Source: Bacterioplanoides pacificum
GTDB taxonomy: Bacteria > Pseudomonadota > Gammaproteobacteria > Pseudomonadales > Oceanobacteraceae
DNA: 64,000 nucleotides
Assembly (NCBI RefSeq): GCF_042648445.1
Contig: NZ_JBHRYB010000015.1
Coordinates: 62,001 to 126,000, forward strand
Reading direction: 5' to 3'
Shown here one piece after another: positions 44,966 through 53,523 of this stretch. The notes below the pieces were generated by a model that ran no database searches, was not told the DNA's origin, and saw only the letters and a program-made list of their open reading frames with translations. Within the stretch, counting starts at the first letter, position 1; every line of letters starts with the position of its first letter. The position numbers and the translations under genes were made by a program.

Positions 44966-45742
44966 ATGCTAGAAATTGATGCGCTGGACGTTAGCCACTG
45001 GATCAGCCGTTATATCTACCCGTTTGCACGTATATCGGGTTTATTAATGGTGATGCCGTTGGTTGGCAGCCGTATGGTGTCTCAGCGGGTACGGATTTTT
45101 CTGGCGGTCGCCATCACACTGGCCGTTGTACCTGTGTTACCGCCGATGCCGAAGGTGGATGCGATCTCACTGGCCTCTTTTATCATTATTTTGCAGCAGC
45201 TGTTAATCGGCATTGCCATGGGTTTTATCGTCGAAATGCTGACCCAGGTATTTGTTATAACCGGCCAGTTGATTGCTATGCAAACCGGCCTGGGGATTGC
45301 AACAACCGTTGATCCCAGTCAGGGAGCGTCGGTGGTGGTGATATCACAGTGGTTTTTATTTCTGGTCAGCCTGGTGTTTATTTCGCTGAATGGTCATCTG
45401 GTGCTGATTGAAATTCTGATCGACAGTTTTTCCACGCTCCCGGTAGGAATGCAGGGTTTTGGCGCGGATGATTTTGGTCTGATCGTGCGCTGGAGCGGCT
45501 GGATGTTCTCTGCAGCACTGGTGATTGCATTGCCGGCTCTGGCGGCGCTACTGATTGTTAACCTGGCGTTTGGGGTAATGACCCGGGCGGCACCACAGTT
45601 AAATATTTTCGCCCTGGGTTTTCCGGTCACTATGATTGTTGGTTTATTTATCATGTGGCTGAGTGTTGGTGAAATGGCGACGGGCTTTCAGCAGTATATG
45701 GACAGCCTGTTTGAATTCCTGAAAAAACTGACGTTGCAATAG
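44966..45742 (+). CDS. fliR: Flagellar export gate protein FliR
   Basis: 258 aa with six or more membrane segments. The family motif around FVIEMLTQVFVITGQLIAMQ (about 73-112) with QTGLGIATTVDPSQGASV is present. Starts six bases after fliQ and ends three bases before flhB. Normal length. Confidence 0.97.
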   Translation: MLEIDALDVSHWISRYIYPFARISGLLMVMPLVGSRMVSQRVRIFLAVAITLAVVPVLPPMPKVDAISLASFIIILQQLLIGIAMGFIVEMLTQVFVITGQLIAMQTGLGIATTVDPSQGASVVVISQWFLFLVSLVFISLNGHLVLIEILIDSFSTLPVGMQGFGADDFGLIVRWSGWMFSAALVIALPALAALLIVNLAFGVMTRAAPQLNIFALGFPVTMIVGLFIMWLSVGEMATGFQQYMDSLFEFLKKLTLQ

Positions 45743-45745
45743 CGT

Positions 45746-46897
45746 ATGGCCGAAGAAGATTCCAGTCAGGAAAAAACCGAGGAACCCACCACCCGGCGCC
45801 TTGATAAAGCCAGAGAGGAAGGTCAGGTTCCCCGTTCGAAAGAACTGGCGACCACGCTGGTGCTGGTTATCGGAGCGCTGGGCCTGTTGGCCTTTGGACC
45901 CTGGATGGCGGAACAGATTAATGCCATTGCCCGTGCCAGCTTTGCGCTGGAGCGTGATGCGTTGTTTGACCCCCGGGTAATGTCGAATCAGCTGGCAGCG
46001 GCGGTCTGGCAGGCTACGCTGGCGCTGGCTCCGTGGCTGGTATTGGTGTTAATTGCTGCTTTTGCCGGCCCTTTGGGGGTGGGTGGCTGGTTATTTTCGA
46101 CCAAAGCGATCACCCCAAAACTGGACCGGCTGAATCCACTGAGTGGCCTGAAGCGTATGTTTTCTATGAACTCGCTGGTCGAGTTGATTAAAGCCTGGGC
46201 TAAAGTGCTGGTTGTGGGGGGCGTCGCAGTATTGGTGTTGTGGCTGTATTTTGATGAGGCAATGTCGATTCGTCAGGAACCGTTACGGCCGGCGGTTGCT
46301 CATACAGTAGACATCATTCTCTGGTCGGTTATTTTTTTGTGTTTTTCCACCCTGTTGATCGCTATTGCTGATGTGCCCTGGCAAATCTACAGCCACACTA
46401 AAAAGCTGCGTATGTCGATGCAGGAAATTAAGGATGAGTTCAAAGAAACGGAAGGCAAGCCTGAAGTTAAAAGTAAAATCCGGCAATTACAGCGTGAGGT
46501 GGCTCAGCGCCGCATGATGGCGGATGTGCCGGATGCGGATGTTGTTATCACTAACCCAACTCATTACGCCGTGGCACTGAAATATTCGGCTGAGGCGATG
46601 CAGGCACCGGTGATGGTTGCGAAGGGCAGTGATCAGGTGGCACTGAAAATCCGTGAAATTGCTAAACAGCATAATGTTGCTCAGATGCAGGCGCCACCCC
46701 TGGCACGGGCGTTGTTTACCCATGGCAAGGTGGGTGAGGAAATCCCCGAAGGTCTGTACGTCGCAGTGGCTCAGGTACTGGCGTATATCTATCAGATGGA
46801 TATGTTCGTTAAAGGTCAGGGAGCCAAACCTGAACGCCAGCCGGACATGCCGATCCCCCGTGATTTGCGCGTGGATCCGGATGCCAGTAGTGAATAA
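45746..46897 (+). CDS. flhB: Flagellar export specificity switch protein FlhB
   Basis: 383 aa. Membrane domain with four segments after the N-terminal TEEPTTRRLDKAREEGQVPR-like stretch. The autocleavage motif NPTH is at about 270-273 in VVITNPTHYAVALKY; the cytoplasmic domain ends with a Pro-rich tail. Cleavage between N and P changes export from rod/hook to filament proteins together with FliK. Last gene of the fliL run; flhA starts 75 bases later. Confidence 0.97.
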   Translation: MAEEDSSQEKTEEPTTRRLDKAREEGQVPRSKELATTLVLVIGALGLLAFGPWMAEQINAIARASFALERDALFDPRVMSNQLAAAVWQATLALAPWLVLVLIAAFAGPLGVGGWLFSTKAITPKLDRLNPLSGLKRMFSMNSLVELIKAWAKVLVVGGVAVLVLWLYFDEAMSIRQEPLRPAVAHTVDIILWSVIFLCFSTLLIAIADVPWQIYSHTKKLRMSMQEIKDEFKETEGKPEVKSKIRQLQREVAQRRMMADVPDADVVITNPTHYAVALKYSAEAMQAPVMVAKGSDQVALKIREIAKQHNVAQMQAPPLARALFTHGKVGEEIPEGLYVAVAQVLAYIYQMDMFVKGQGAKPERQPDMPIPRDLRVDPDASSE

Positions 46898-46917
46898 TTT
46901 GTCGTAACCGGACATTT

Positions 46918-46934
46918 TAGGAAAGCTTTTTGCA
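46918..46934 (+). promoter_or_regulatory. Weak sigma-54-like site before flhA
   Basis: GG at 46920-46921, N10, GC at 46932-46933; the -12 element TTTTGCA is good, but the -24 element TTAGGAAAG is poor. flhA in P. aeruginosa is sigma-54 dependent, so a promoter here is plausible. 39 bases before the ATG. Confidence 0.4.
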
Positions 46935-46972
46935 GTAGTCGTTGCAATGATGTTTTTCTGACGGGCAACAAT

Positions 46973-49180
46973 ATGGCGGTCACTTCGCGGCAACAGGTAA
47001 CAGGACAGCTGAAGCAGGCAGTTGGGCTGTTAGGGCAGGGCAACCTCGGTATTCCGGTTATGGTGCTGGTCTTACTGGGAATGATGACCCTGCCGTTACC
47101 GCCATTTATGCTGGATATGTTTTTCACCTTTAATATCACACTGTCGATCGTGGTGTTATTGGTGAGTGTCTATGCCCAGCGCCCCCTCGATTTTGCTATT
47201 TTCCCTACCATTTTGCTGGTGGCTACCTTGTTACGGCTGGCGCTGAATGTGGCGTCTACCCGGGTAGTGCTGTTGTACGGCCATGAAGGCGGCGATGCTG
47301 CCGGTAAAGTGATCGAAGCCTTTGGTGAAGTGCTGATTGGCGGGAATTACGCGGTGGGTTTAGTGGTGTTCACCATTCTCGTGATTATCAATTTTGTGGT
47401 GGTGACCAAAGGTGCCGGCCGGGTGTCTGAAGTCAGTGCCCGTTTTACTCTGGATGCTATGCCAGGTAAACAAATGGCCATTGATGCCGACCTGAACGCG
47501 GGCCTGATTGAAGCCGATGAAGCCAAAACCCGGCGTGCCGACATTGCTGCCGAAGCCGATTTTTACGGTTCTATGGACGGCGCCAGTAAATTCGTCAAAG
47601 GCGATGCGGTTGCCGGCATTCTGATTCTGATTATCAACGTCGTCGGTGGTCTGGCGATTGGCATGGGCCAGCACGCGCTGGGGTTTGGAGATGCCATCGC
47701 CGCGTACAGTTTACTGGCGATTGGTGACGGCCTGGTGGCACAGATTCCGTCGCTGTTATTGTCGACTGCCACTGCCATCATGGTGACTCGTAATGGCAGT
47801 GAAGAAGGCATGGGTGACCAGGTGATGGGCCAGGTGTTTGGTTCTGCCAGAACCCTGGGAGTAACGGCCGGGCTGTTGTTTCTGATGGGGGTGGTGCCAG
47901 GGATGCCACACTTTGTATTTCTCAGTGCCGCGTTTGCGGCAGCGGCAGCGGCGTATTTATCTCACTGGAAAAAAGAAGGTGGCAAGCTGGGCGACGCCAT
48001 CGCCCAGCGCTTTGGTACTCAGCCCAGAGTGGCGGCTGCGGGTGCCGGTGCTGAGGCGGGCAATGCGCTGGCGGCGCCACAGCAGCAGGCGGAAGCCGCA
48101 ATCAAACAAATGGAAGTGAAAGAACTGGGCTGGGATGACGTGGAACCGGTTGACCGGGTTGGCCTGGAGGTGGGTTACCGTCTGATCCCATTGGTGGATA
48201 AAAATCAGGGTGGGCAGTTACTCAATCGCATCAAGGGCGTGCGGCGTAAGTTATCGCAGGATCTGGGTTTTCTGATGCCGTCGGTGCATATCCGCGACAA
48301 TCTGGATCTGATGCCGAATCAATACCGGGTAACCCTGATGGGGGTGACGCTGGCCGAAGCGGAGATTTACCCCGAGCGTGAGCTGGCGATTAATCCGGGC
48401 CAGGTGTTTGGCAAAATTGATGGTTTGGCAACTCGTGATCCGGCTTTTGGCCTGGAAGCTTTCTGGATCGATGCGGAACAAAAGGATCGTGCCCAGACGC
48501 TGGGTTATACCGTGGTGGATGCCAGTACTGTGGTGGCGACTCATATTAATCAGAAATTACAGAAGCACGCACACGAGCTGATCGGCCACGAAGATGTGCA
48601 GAAGCTGGTGGATATGTTGGCTAAAACCTCCCCGAAACTGGCGGAAGAACTGGTGCCGAATACCGTCAGTGTCAGCCAGTTGCTGAATGTACTGCAGTCA
48701 CTGTTAAAAGAAGGAGTGCCGGTACGTGACCTGCGTTCAATCGCCGAGTCTTTGGCGAATATGGGCGGTCAGAGTCAAGATACCGCCACCATGGTGTCTG
48801 CCGCTCGTCTGGCGTTATCCCGCATGATTGTCCAAAACGTCTTTGGTAATGAGGATGAGCTGCCGGTCATCACGCTGGAACCAGGGCTGGAACAGTTGTT
48901 GCTTAAGACTCTTCAGCAGAGTGCACAGCAAGGCGCGCAATACGGTTTGATCCTCGAACCGGGTATGGCAGAAAACCTGCAACGCTCTCTTGCAGAAGCG
49001 GCTCAGGAGCAGGAAGTCGCGGGTCGTCCGGCGGTGTTGCTGGTGACCTCGCAACTGCGGGCTGCGATGGCTGAGTTTATCCGTAACGGCATTGAGTCTC
49101 TGACTGTGCTGGCGTATCAGGAAATACCGGATAACAAGAGCATTACGATTGTTGCCAACGTAGGCGCTCAGAATAATTGA
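46973..49180 (+). CDS. flhA: Flagellar export apparatus protein FlhA
   Basis: 735 aa, the usual length plus a few residues. Eight membrane segments in the first 330 residues, with the FHIPEP-like conserved block VDADLNAGLIEADEAKTRRA-type sequence present (DADLNAGLIEADEAKTRRAD, about 167-186), then a large cytoplasmic domain (about 380-735) that forms a nonameric ring and binds export chaperones. No strong SD is seen. Followed 48 bases later by flhF. Confidence 0.97.
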   Translation: MAVTSRQQVTGQLKQAVGLLGQGNLGIPVMVLVLLGMMTLPLPPFMLDMFFTFNITLSIVVLLVSVYAQRPLDFAIFPTILLVATLLRLALNVASTRVVLLYGHEGGDAAGKVIEAFGEVLIGGNYAVGLVVFTILVIINFVVVTKGAGRVSEVSARFTLDAMPGKQMAIDADLNAGLIEADEAKTRRADIAAEADFYGSMDGASKFVKGDAVAGILILIINVVGGLAIGMGQHALGFGDAIAAYSLLAIGDGLVAQIPSLLLSTATAIMVTRNGSEEGMGDQVMGQVFGSARTLGVTAGLLFLMGVVPGMPHFVFLSAAFAAAAAAYLSHWKKEGGKLGDAIAQRFGTQPRVAAAGAGAEAGNALAAPQQQAEAAIKQMEVKELGWDDVEPVDRVGLEVGYRLIPLVDKNQGGQLLNRIKGVRRKLSQDLGFLMPSVHIRDNLDLMPNQYRVTLMGVTLAEAEIYPERELAINPGQVFGKIDGLATRDPAFGLEAFWIDAEQKDRAQTLGYTVVDASTVVATHINQKLQKHAHELIGHEDVQKLVDMLAKTSPKLAEELVPNTVSVSQLLNVLQSLLKEGVPVRDLRSIAESLANMGGQSQDTATMVSAARLALSRMIVQNVFGNEDELPVITLEPGLEQLLLKTLQQSAQQGAQYGLILEPGMAENLQRSLAEAAQEQEVAGRPAVLLVTSQLRAAMAEFIRNGIESLTVLAYQEIPDNKSITIVANVGAQNN

Positions 49181-49228
49181 TGTAACGAATAGGTTGTTAA
49201 TGAACCGCTGGATGACCGGAGTCTGACT

Positions 49229-50575
49229 ATGAAAGTAAAACGCTTCGTCGCTGCTAATATGCAACTCGCGCTGCGCAAGGTGTCGCAGGAGCTGGGGGCT
49301 GATGCGGTCATTATGTCGAGCAAAAAAGTCGACGATGGTTTTGAGGTGGTGGCAGCGCTGGATTACCAGACCGGAGAAAGCACCGAAAATCCGGAGGTAG
49401 AGCGTCAGCTGGAATTACAGCGTGAGCTGGAGGCAGCCAAAGCCAGCCGTCAGCAGGGCAGTCAGGAACGTGAGCAGCGGCTGGATTATGCCCGGCAATC
49501 GGATGTCAGCTCGTCGGCGGGCCTGAAAGATGTGCTGCAGGGCTTAAAAGACAAACGTTACAGCGATGATCGCGCGCCACAAGCCGGGCTGGAAAGTGGT
49601 GATGATGCCGTGGATCAGGCCGGGCGTGAGGCACACTACAATAATGTTATTCACGCGATGAGTGGTGAATTACGTGAGCTCAAAAACTGGATGGTCAGCC
49701 ACCAGGGCAGTGCCTGGGATACCAGCCGACCGCTGACCTGGCAACAATCGCAGTTGTGGCAGCGGTGTCAGGATGTTGGCCTGGAGCCCGCCTGGGCGGA
49801 TCGCATCGCCAGCCAGATCAGTGATGAGCAATCGGTGGAGCAGGCCTGGCAACAGGCGCTGAAACTGATTGCCCGTGATTTACCGGTGGCGGCGCCGGAG
49901 TTATTTGAACGCGGTGGTCGTTATGCGCTGGTTGGTCCGACCGGTGCCGGGAAAACCACAACCATTGGTAAGCTGGCGGCGCAGTTTGTGATTCACCACG
50001 GGGCTGACTCCGTTGCCCTGATCACGCTCGATAACTACCGCGTTGCTGCTCATGATCAGATTGGCACTTTTTCCCGTTTATTAGGTGTGGAGTTGCATAA
50101 GGTCGGTAACGAAAAAGATCTTAAAGCGGCGCTGCTGAAAACCCAGAATAAAAAGCTGGTACTGATTGATAGTGCCGGTTTAGCCAGTCAGGACCCACAT
50201 TTTCAGACACAATTGTCTATGCTTAAAAGAACGGGTGCTGGCCTGAAAAAATTGCTGGTACTGCCTCTGACCAGTCAGGGGCGTTGCCTGCAGGAAAACT
50301 ACGAACATTTTAAAGCAGCTGGCCTGGTCGGCTGTGTATTTACCAAACTGGATGAGTGTTTCAGTCTGGGCCCGGCGATGAGTGTGGCAGCGTTAACCAA
50401 GCTGCCGGTGACACTGGTTACTGATGGGCCGCATATACCGGATGATGTGCATTATCCGGATGCCGCTAAACTGGTGCAGCTGGCTGAACAAATGGCAAGA
50501 ATGGCACGTACCCGCTGGCAGGCAGCGGATGCGATGCATCTGGCCACTCAATCCCGTTTCCAACAAGGAGCATAA
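49229..50575 (+). CDS. flhF: Polar flagellar placement GTPase FlhF
   Basis: SRP-type GTPase that recruits early flagellar parts to the cell pole. 448 aa. N-terminal B domain starts MKVKRFVAANMQLALRKVSQ; a variable linker, then the NG domain with P-loop ALVGPTGAGKTTTIGKLAAQ (about 233-252), TLDNYRVAAHDQIGTF and LIDSAGL (about 310-316) and FTKLDECFSLGPAM (about 371-384). Ends seven bases before flhG; flhF and flhG act as a pair. Confidence 0.96.
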   Translation: MKVKRFVAANMQLALRKVSQELGADAVIMSSKKVDDGFEVVAALDYQTGESTENPEVERQLELQRELEAAKASRQQGSQEREQRLDYARQSDVSSSAGLKDVLQGLKDKRYSDDRAPQAGLESGDDAVDQAGREAHYNNVIHAMSGELRELKNWMVSHQGSAWDTSRPLTWQQSQLWQRCQDVGLEPAWADRIASQISDEQSVEQAWQQALKLIARDLPVAAPELFERGGRYALVGPTGAGKTTTIGKLAAQFVIHHGADSVALITLDNYRVAAHDQIGTFSRLLGVELHKVGNEKDLKAALLKTQNKKLVLIDSAGLASQDPHFQTQLSMLKRTGAGLKKLLVLPLTSQGRCLQENYEHFKAAGLVGCVFTKLDECFSLGPAMSVAALTKLPVTLVTDGPHIPDDVHYPDAAKLVQLAEQMARMARTRWQAADAMHLATQSRFQQGA

Positions 50576-50581
50576 TCGAGA

Positions 50582-51400
50582 ATGTCTAGGCATCCCGTAC
50601 AAGTAATCGCTGTCACCGGTGGTAAAGGTGGTGTTGGCAAAAGTAATGTATCGGTGAACCTGGCAATTGCACTGGCCGAAATGGGCCGGCGCGTCGTCGT
50701 ATTGGATGCCGATCTGGGCCTCGCCAATATCGATGTTCTGTTAGGTATCAGCTCCAATAAAACCATCGAAAATGTACTGCAGGGTGAATGTGACCTGCGC
50801 GAAGTGATGGTGCGTGGCCCGGGTGGTATTCGTATTGTTCCGGCGTCCTCAGGAACTCAGAAGTTGTCTCAGCTGAACAGTATGGAGCACGCGGGTCTGA
50901 TTCAGGCATTCAGTGATATTGGCGATGATGTTGACGTGTTGATTGTTGATACGGCCGCCGGTATTTCCGATACCGTCATGAGTTTTGTGCGGGCTGCTCA
51001 GGAGGTTCTGATGGTGGTCACTGATGAACCGACATCAATCACCGATGCGTATGCTCAGATTAAATTGCTGAATCGTGATTACGGTGTATTCCGTTTCCGT
51101 ATTATTGCCAACATGGTGCGCTCTCCACAGGAAGGTAACGCGTTATTTGGTAAGCTGACCAAGGTAACCGACCGTTTTCTCGATGTAGCGATGCAATATG
51201 TCGGCGCTATTCCTCAGGATGATGCCGTTAAACGGGCGGTGCAGCGGCAAAAAGCCGTTGTGGATGCGTACCCGCGCTCGAAGGCTGCGACGGCTTTCCG
51301 GGCGCTGGCTAAAAAAGTGGATTCCTGGCCGTTGCCATCGACTCCTCGCGGTCATCTGGAGTTTTTTGTTGACCGCCTGGTACAGGAAACCGGGGCTTGA
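50582..51400 (+). CDS. flhG: Flagellar number regulator FlhG/FleN
   Basis: MinD/ParA-like ATPase of 272 aa that limits flagellar number by binding FlrA/FleQ and controlling FlhF. Deviant Walker A GGKGGVGKSNVSVNLAIAL (about 12-30), VVVLDADLGLANIDVLLG (about 38-55) and DTAAGISDTVMSF (about 122-134). C-terminal amphipathic segment (about 255-272) could bind membrane. The short gap to fliA (3 bases) indicates one transcript. Confidence 0.96.
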   Translation: MSRHPVQVIAVTGGKGGVGKSNVSVNLAIALAEMGRRVVVLDADLGLANIDVLLGISSNKTIENVLQGECDLREVMVRGPGGIRIVPASSGTQKLSQLNSMEHAGLIQAFSDIGDDVDVLIVDTAAGISDTVMSFVRAAQEVLMVVTDEPTSITDAYAQIKLLNRDYGVFRFRIIANMVRSPQEGNALFGKLTKVTDRFLDVAMQYVGAIPQDDAVKRAVQRQKAVVDAYPRSKAATAFRALAKKVDSWPLPSTPRGHLEFFVDRLVQETGA

Positions 51401-51403
51401 TTT

Positions 51404-52135
51404 GTGGTAGCTGGAAGTTGTCTGGTGTATACCGAAGTTCAGAATAATAACGCGGACGAGCTGGTGCGCCAGCACGCTCCCTTAGTGAAGCGCATCGCTC
51501 ATCATATGTTGGGGCGTTTGCCTGAGAGTGTGCAGCTGGAAGACCTGGTTCAGGCGGGTATGATTGGCCTGCTGGAAGCATCGCGTAAGTATGATGGGGG
51601 CAAAGGTGCCAGTTTTGAGACTTATGCCGGTATTCGTATCCGTGGCTCGATGCTGGACGAAATTCGTCGTGGAGACTGGGCGCCACGTTCTGTGCATCGC
51701 AACAGCCGGCGCATCTCCGAAGCGATTAAGCAGGTTGAAAGTATCAAAGGGCGGGATGCTGAAGACGGTGAGGTGGCGGAACATCTGGGCATCTCACAGC
51801 AGGAATATCACGCTATTCTGCAGGACAGTGCCGGTTGCCGTTTATTCAGCTATGAAGAAGTGCTGGAAAAAAATGACGCTGGCGCTGATGTGTTTGCCGG
51901 AGAAAATCCGAATCCGCTGGAAGGCATCGAGCGAGGGGCTTTCCAGCAACACCTGGCTGAAGCGATTAAGGGCCTGCCTGAGCGAGAGCAGCTGGTGCTG
52001 GCGTTATATTATGACGAAGAACTGAACCTGAAAGAGATCGGGGCCGTGCTTGGGGTAAGTGAGAGTCGTGTGAGTCAGTTACACAGCCAGGCTGCTGCCC
52101 GTCTGCGTGCCCGGTTATCCGATTGGCTTAACTGA
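51404..52135 (+). CDS. fliA: Flagellar sigma factor FliA (sigma-28)
   Basis: 243 aa from GTG 51404; GTG 51425 (VYTEVQNNNA) is an alternative, close to the Pseudomonas start. Regions 2 (LEDLVQAGMIGLLEASRKYD, then TYAGIRIRGSMLDEIRRGDW), 3 (EHLGISQQEYHAILQ) and 4 (LNLKEIGAVLGVSESRVSQL) are all present. Directs late genes such as fliC, motor and chemotaxis genes; the fliS site at 17977 is a likely target. FlgM, its anti-sigma factor, is not in the window. Confidence 0.97.
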   Translation: MVAGSCLVYTEVQNNNADELVRQHAPLVKRIAHHMLGRLPESVQLEDLVQAGMIGLLEASRKYDGGKGASFETYAGIRIRGSMLDEIRRGDWAPRSVHRNSRRISEAIKQVESIKGRDAEDGEVAEHLGISQQEYHAILQDSAGCRLFSYEEVLEKNDAGADVFAGENPNPLEGIERGAFQQHLAEAIKGLPEREQLVLALYYDEELNLKEIGAVLGVSESRVSQLHSQAAARLRARLSDWLN

Positions 52136-52323
52136 TTTTCTACTTTGTTTCACTTCTCTAACTCCCTGATTTTGAAGGAAACCTGAGTAATGTCGGGTTC
52201 CTGATAAATTATTTCCCGATATCCGCTATTGCCACAATCTCTTTCTGGATAAAGCGATAACAGGGTCTACACTAATTCTTAGTAACGACTTGGAATATAC
52301 AAAGTCGACTAGTGGAGGTCGTT
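52136..52323 (+). other. fliA-cheY intergenic region
   Basis: 188 bases without a gene. It contains an AGGAAACC/GGGTTCCT hairpin (about 52177-52203) without a T-run and a CGACTT/AAGTCG palindrome near 52287-52306. No sigma-54 site with GG-N10-GC was found, and only poor sigma-28-like matches. A promoter for cheY-cheZ-cheA-cheB may lie here. Confidence 0.5.
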
Positions 52324-52710
52324 TTGGACAAAAATATGAAGATTCTCATCGTTGATGATTTTTCTACGATGAGGCGTATTGTCAAAAATTTACTGCGTGA
52401 TCTGGGGTTTACCAACACCGCGGAAGCGGATGATGGCACCACGGCGCTCCCGATGTTGCAAAACGGTGACTTTGATTTTCTGGTAACCGACTGGAACATG
52501 CCGGGAATGACGGGCCTGGATCTGTTGAAAAAAGTGCGCGCAGATGAGCGCCTTAAAACCCTGCCGGTACTGATGGTAACGGCAGAAGCCAAACGCGACC
52601 AAATCGTAGCGGCAGCCCAGGCTGGCGTGAATGGTTATGTTGTGAAGCCTTTTACTGCGGCCGTTCTGAAAGAAAAAATTGATAAAATTTTTGAACGCGT
52701 CGAAGGCTGA
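52324..52710 (+). CDS. cheY: Flagellar chemotaxis response regulator CheY
   Basis: 128 aa from TTG 52324; GGAGG at 52314-52318 is at SD distance from the TTG (5 bases), not from the ATG 12 bases on. The sequence MDKNMKILIVDDFSTMRRIV matches the motor CheY of Vibrio and Pseudomonas. D11-D12, phosphoacceptor D56 in VTDWNMPGMTG, Thr and Lys (YVVKPFTAA) are present. Binds FliM when phosphorylated. Next is cheZ. Confidence 0.97.
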   Translation: MDKNMKILIVDDFSTMRRIVKNLLRDLGFTNTAEADDGTTALPMLQNGDFDFLVTDWNMPGMTGLDLLKKVRADERLKTLPVLMVTAEAKRDQIVAAAQAGVNGYVVKPFTAAVLKEKIDKIFERVEG

Positions 52711-52725
52711 CGGGAAGGCGAACCG

Positions 52726-53511
52726 ATGGCAGACATCAAATCAAATACGGATGACGCTGCAGTAGGCTCGGAAATCAAATCGCTGGCAGAAAATATGCTG
52801 CTACAGCTGGAAAGTGGCGATTTGGGGAAAGCCGTTGCGTTAGTAAACGACCTGAATCAACTGCGGGATCAAACGCTTTATAACGAAATTGGCCGACTGA
52901 CGCGGGCGCTGCATGAATCCATCAAAAATCTGAGAATTGACTCTGTGGGAGCAGGCTCAGAAATTGAACATGCAACCGACAAGCTGGCCTATGTTGTTGA
53001 AATGACGGATAAGTCGGCCAATCGCACTATGGATCTGGTCGATGCCAGTCTGCCGTTGGCGTCTGATATCAACAGTCGGGCAGAGGAGTTGTCACACCAG
53101 TGGCAGCGTTTTCTCAATAAAGAACTGAAGCCGGATGAATTCCGGGCTTTATCGAAATCCATTAATTCGTTTCTGAAAGACAGCGCATTACAGTCTCATA
53201 AACTGCAGGGACAGCTATCCGACATCATGCTGGCGCAGGACTTTCAGGACCTTACCGGACAAGTCATTCATAAAGTGGCAGAGCTGGTAAGGGATGTGGA
53301 GATCCGTCTGGTAAATCTGGTGGCTATGGCCGGCCATGTTGATTCCATTACGGGGATTACCCATTCAGATTTAGACACTGCAACAGAACAATCAGCAGAT
53401 CAGGAGGGAGCGGATATTGCTGCCGAAGGCCCGCAGATTAATAAAAGCAGTGATGATGTAGTGAGTAGTCAGGATGATGTTGATGATTTGTTATCCAGTC
53501 TTGGCTTTTAA
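52726..53511 (+). CDS. cheZ: CheY-P phosphatase CheZ
   Basis: 261 aa, helical. Catalytic region with Asp and Gln in LAQDFQDLTGQVIHKVAEL (about 169-187). The C-terminal CheY-binding tail DVDDLLSSLGF is typical. An acidic, Gln/Ser-rich linker of about 60 residues precedes it. Starts 15 bases after cheY. It is the only phosphatase for CheY in the window. Confidence 0.96.
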   Translation: MADIKSNTDDAAVGSEIKSLAENMLLQLESGDLGKAVALVNDLNQLRDQTLYNEIGRLTRALHESIKNLRIDSVGAGSEIEHATDKLAYVVEMTDKSANRTMDLVDASLPLASDINSRAEELSHQWQRFLNKELKPDEFRALSKSINSFLKDSALQSHKLQGQLSDIMLAQDFQDLTGQVIHKVAELVRDVEIRLVNLVAMAGHVDSITGITHSDLDTATEQSADQEGADIAAEGPQINKSSDDVVSSQDDVDDLLSSLGF

Positions 53512-53523
53512 AGGAGCTAACGG

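Noticed and set aside
52136..52323. Sigma-54 or sigma-28 promoter before the motor cheY
   Set aside because: No GG-N10-GC spacing occurs and the best TAAA-N15 match has a poor -10 box.
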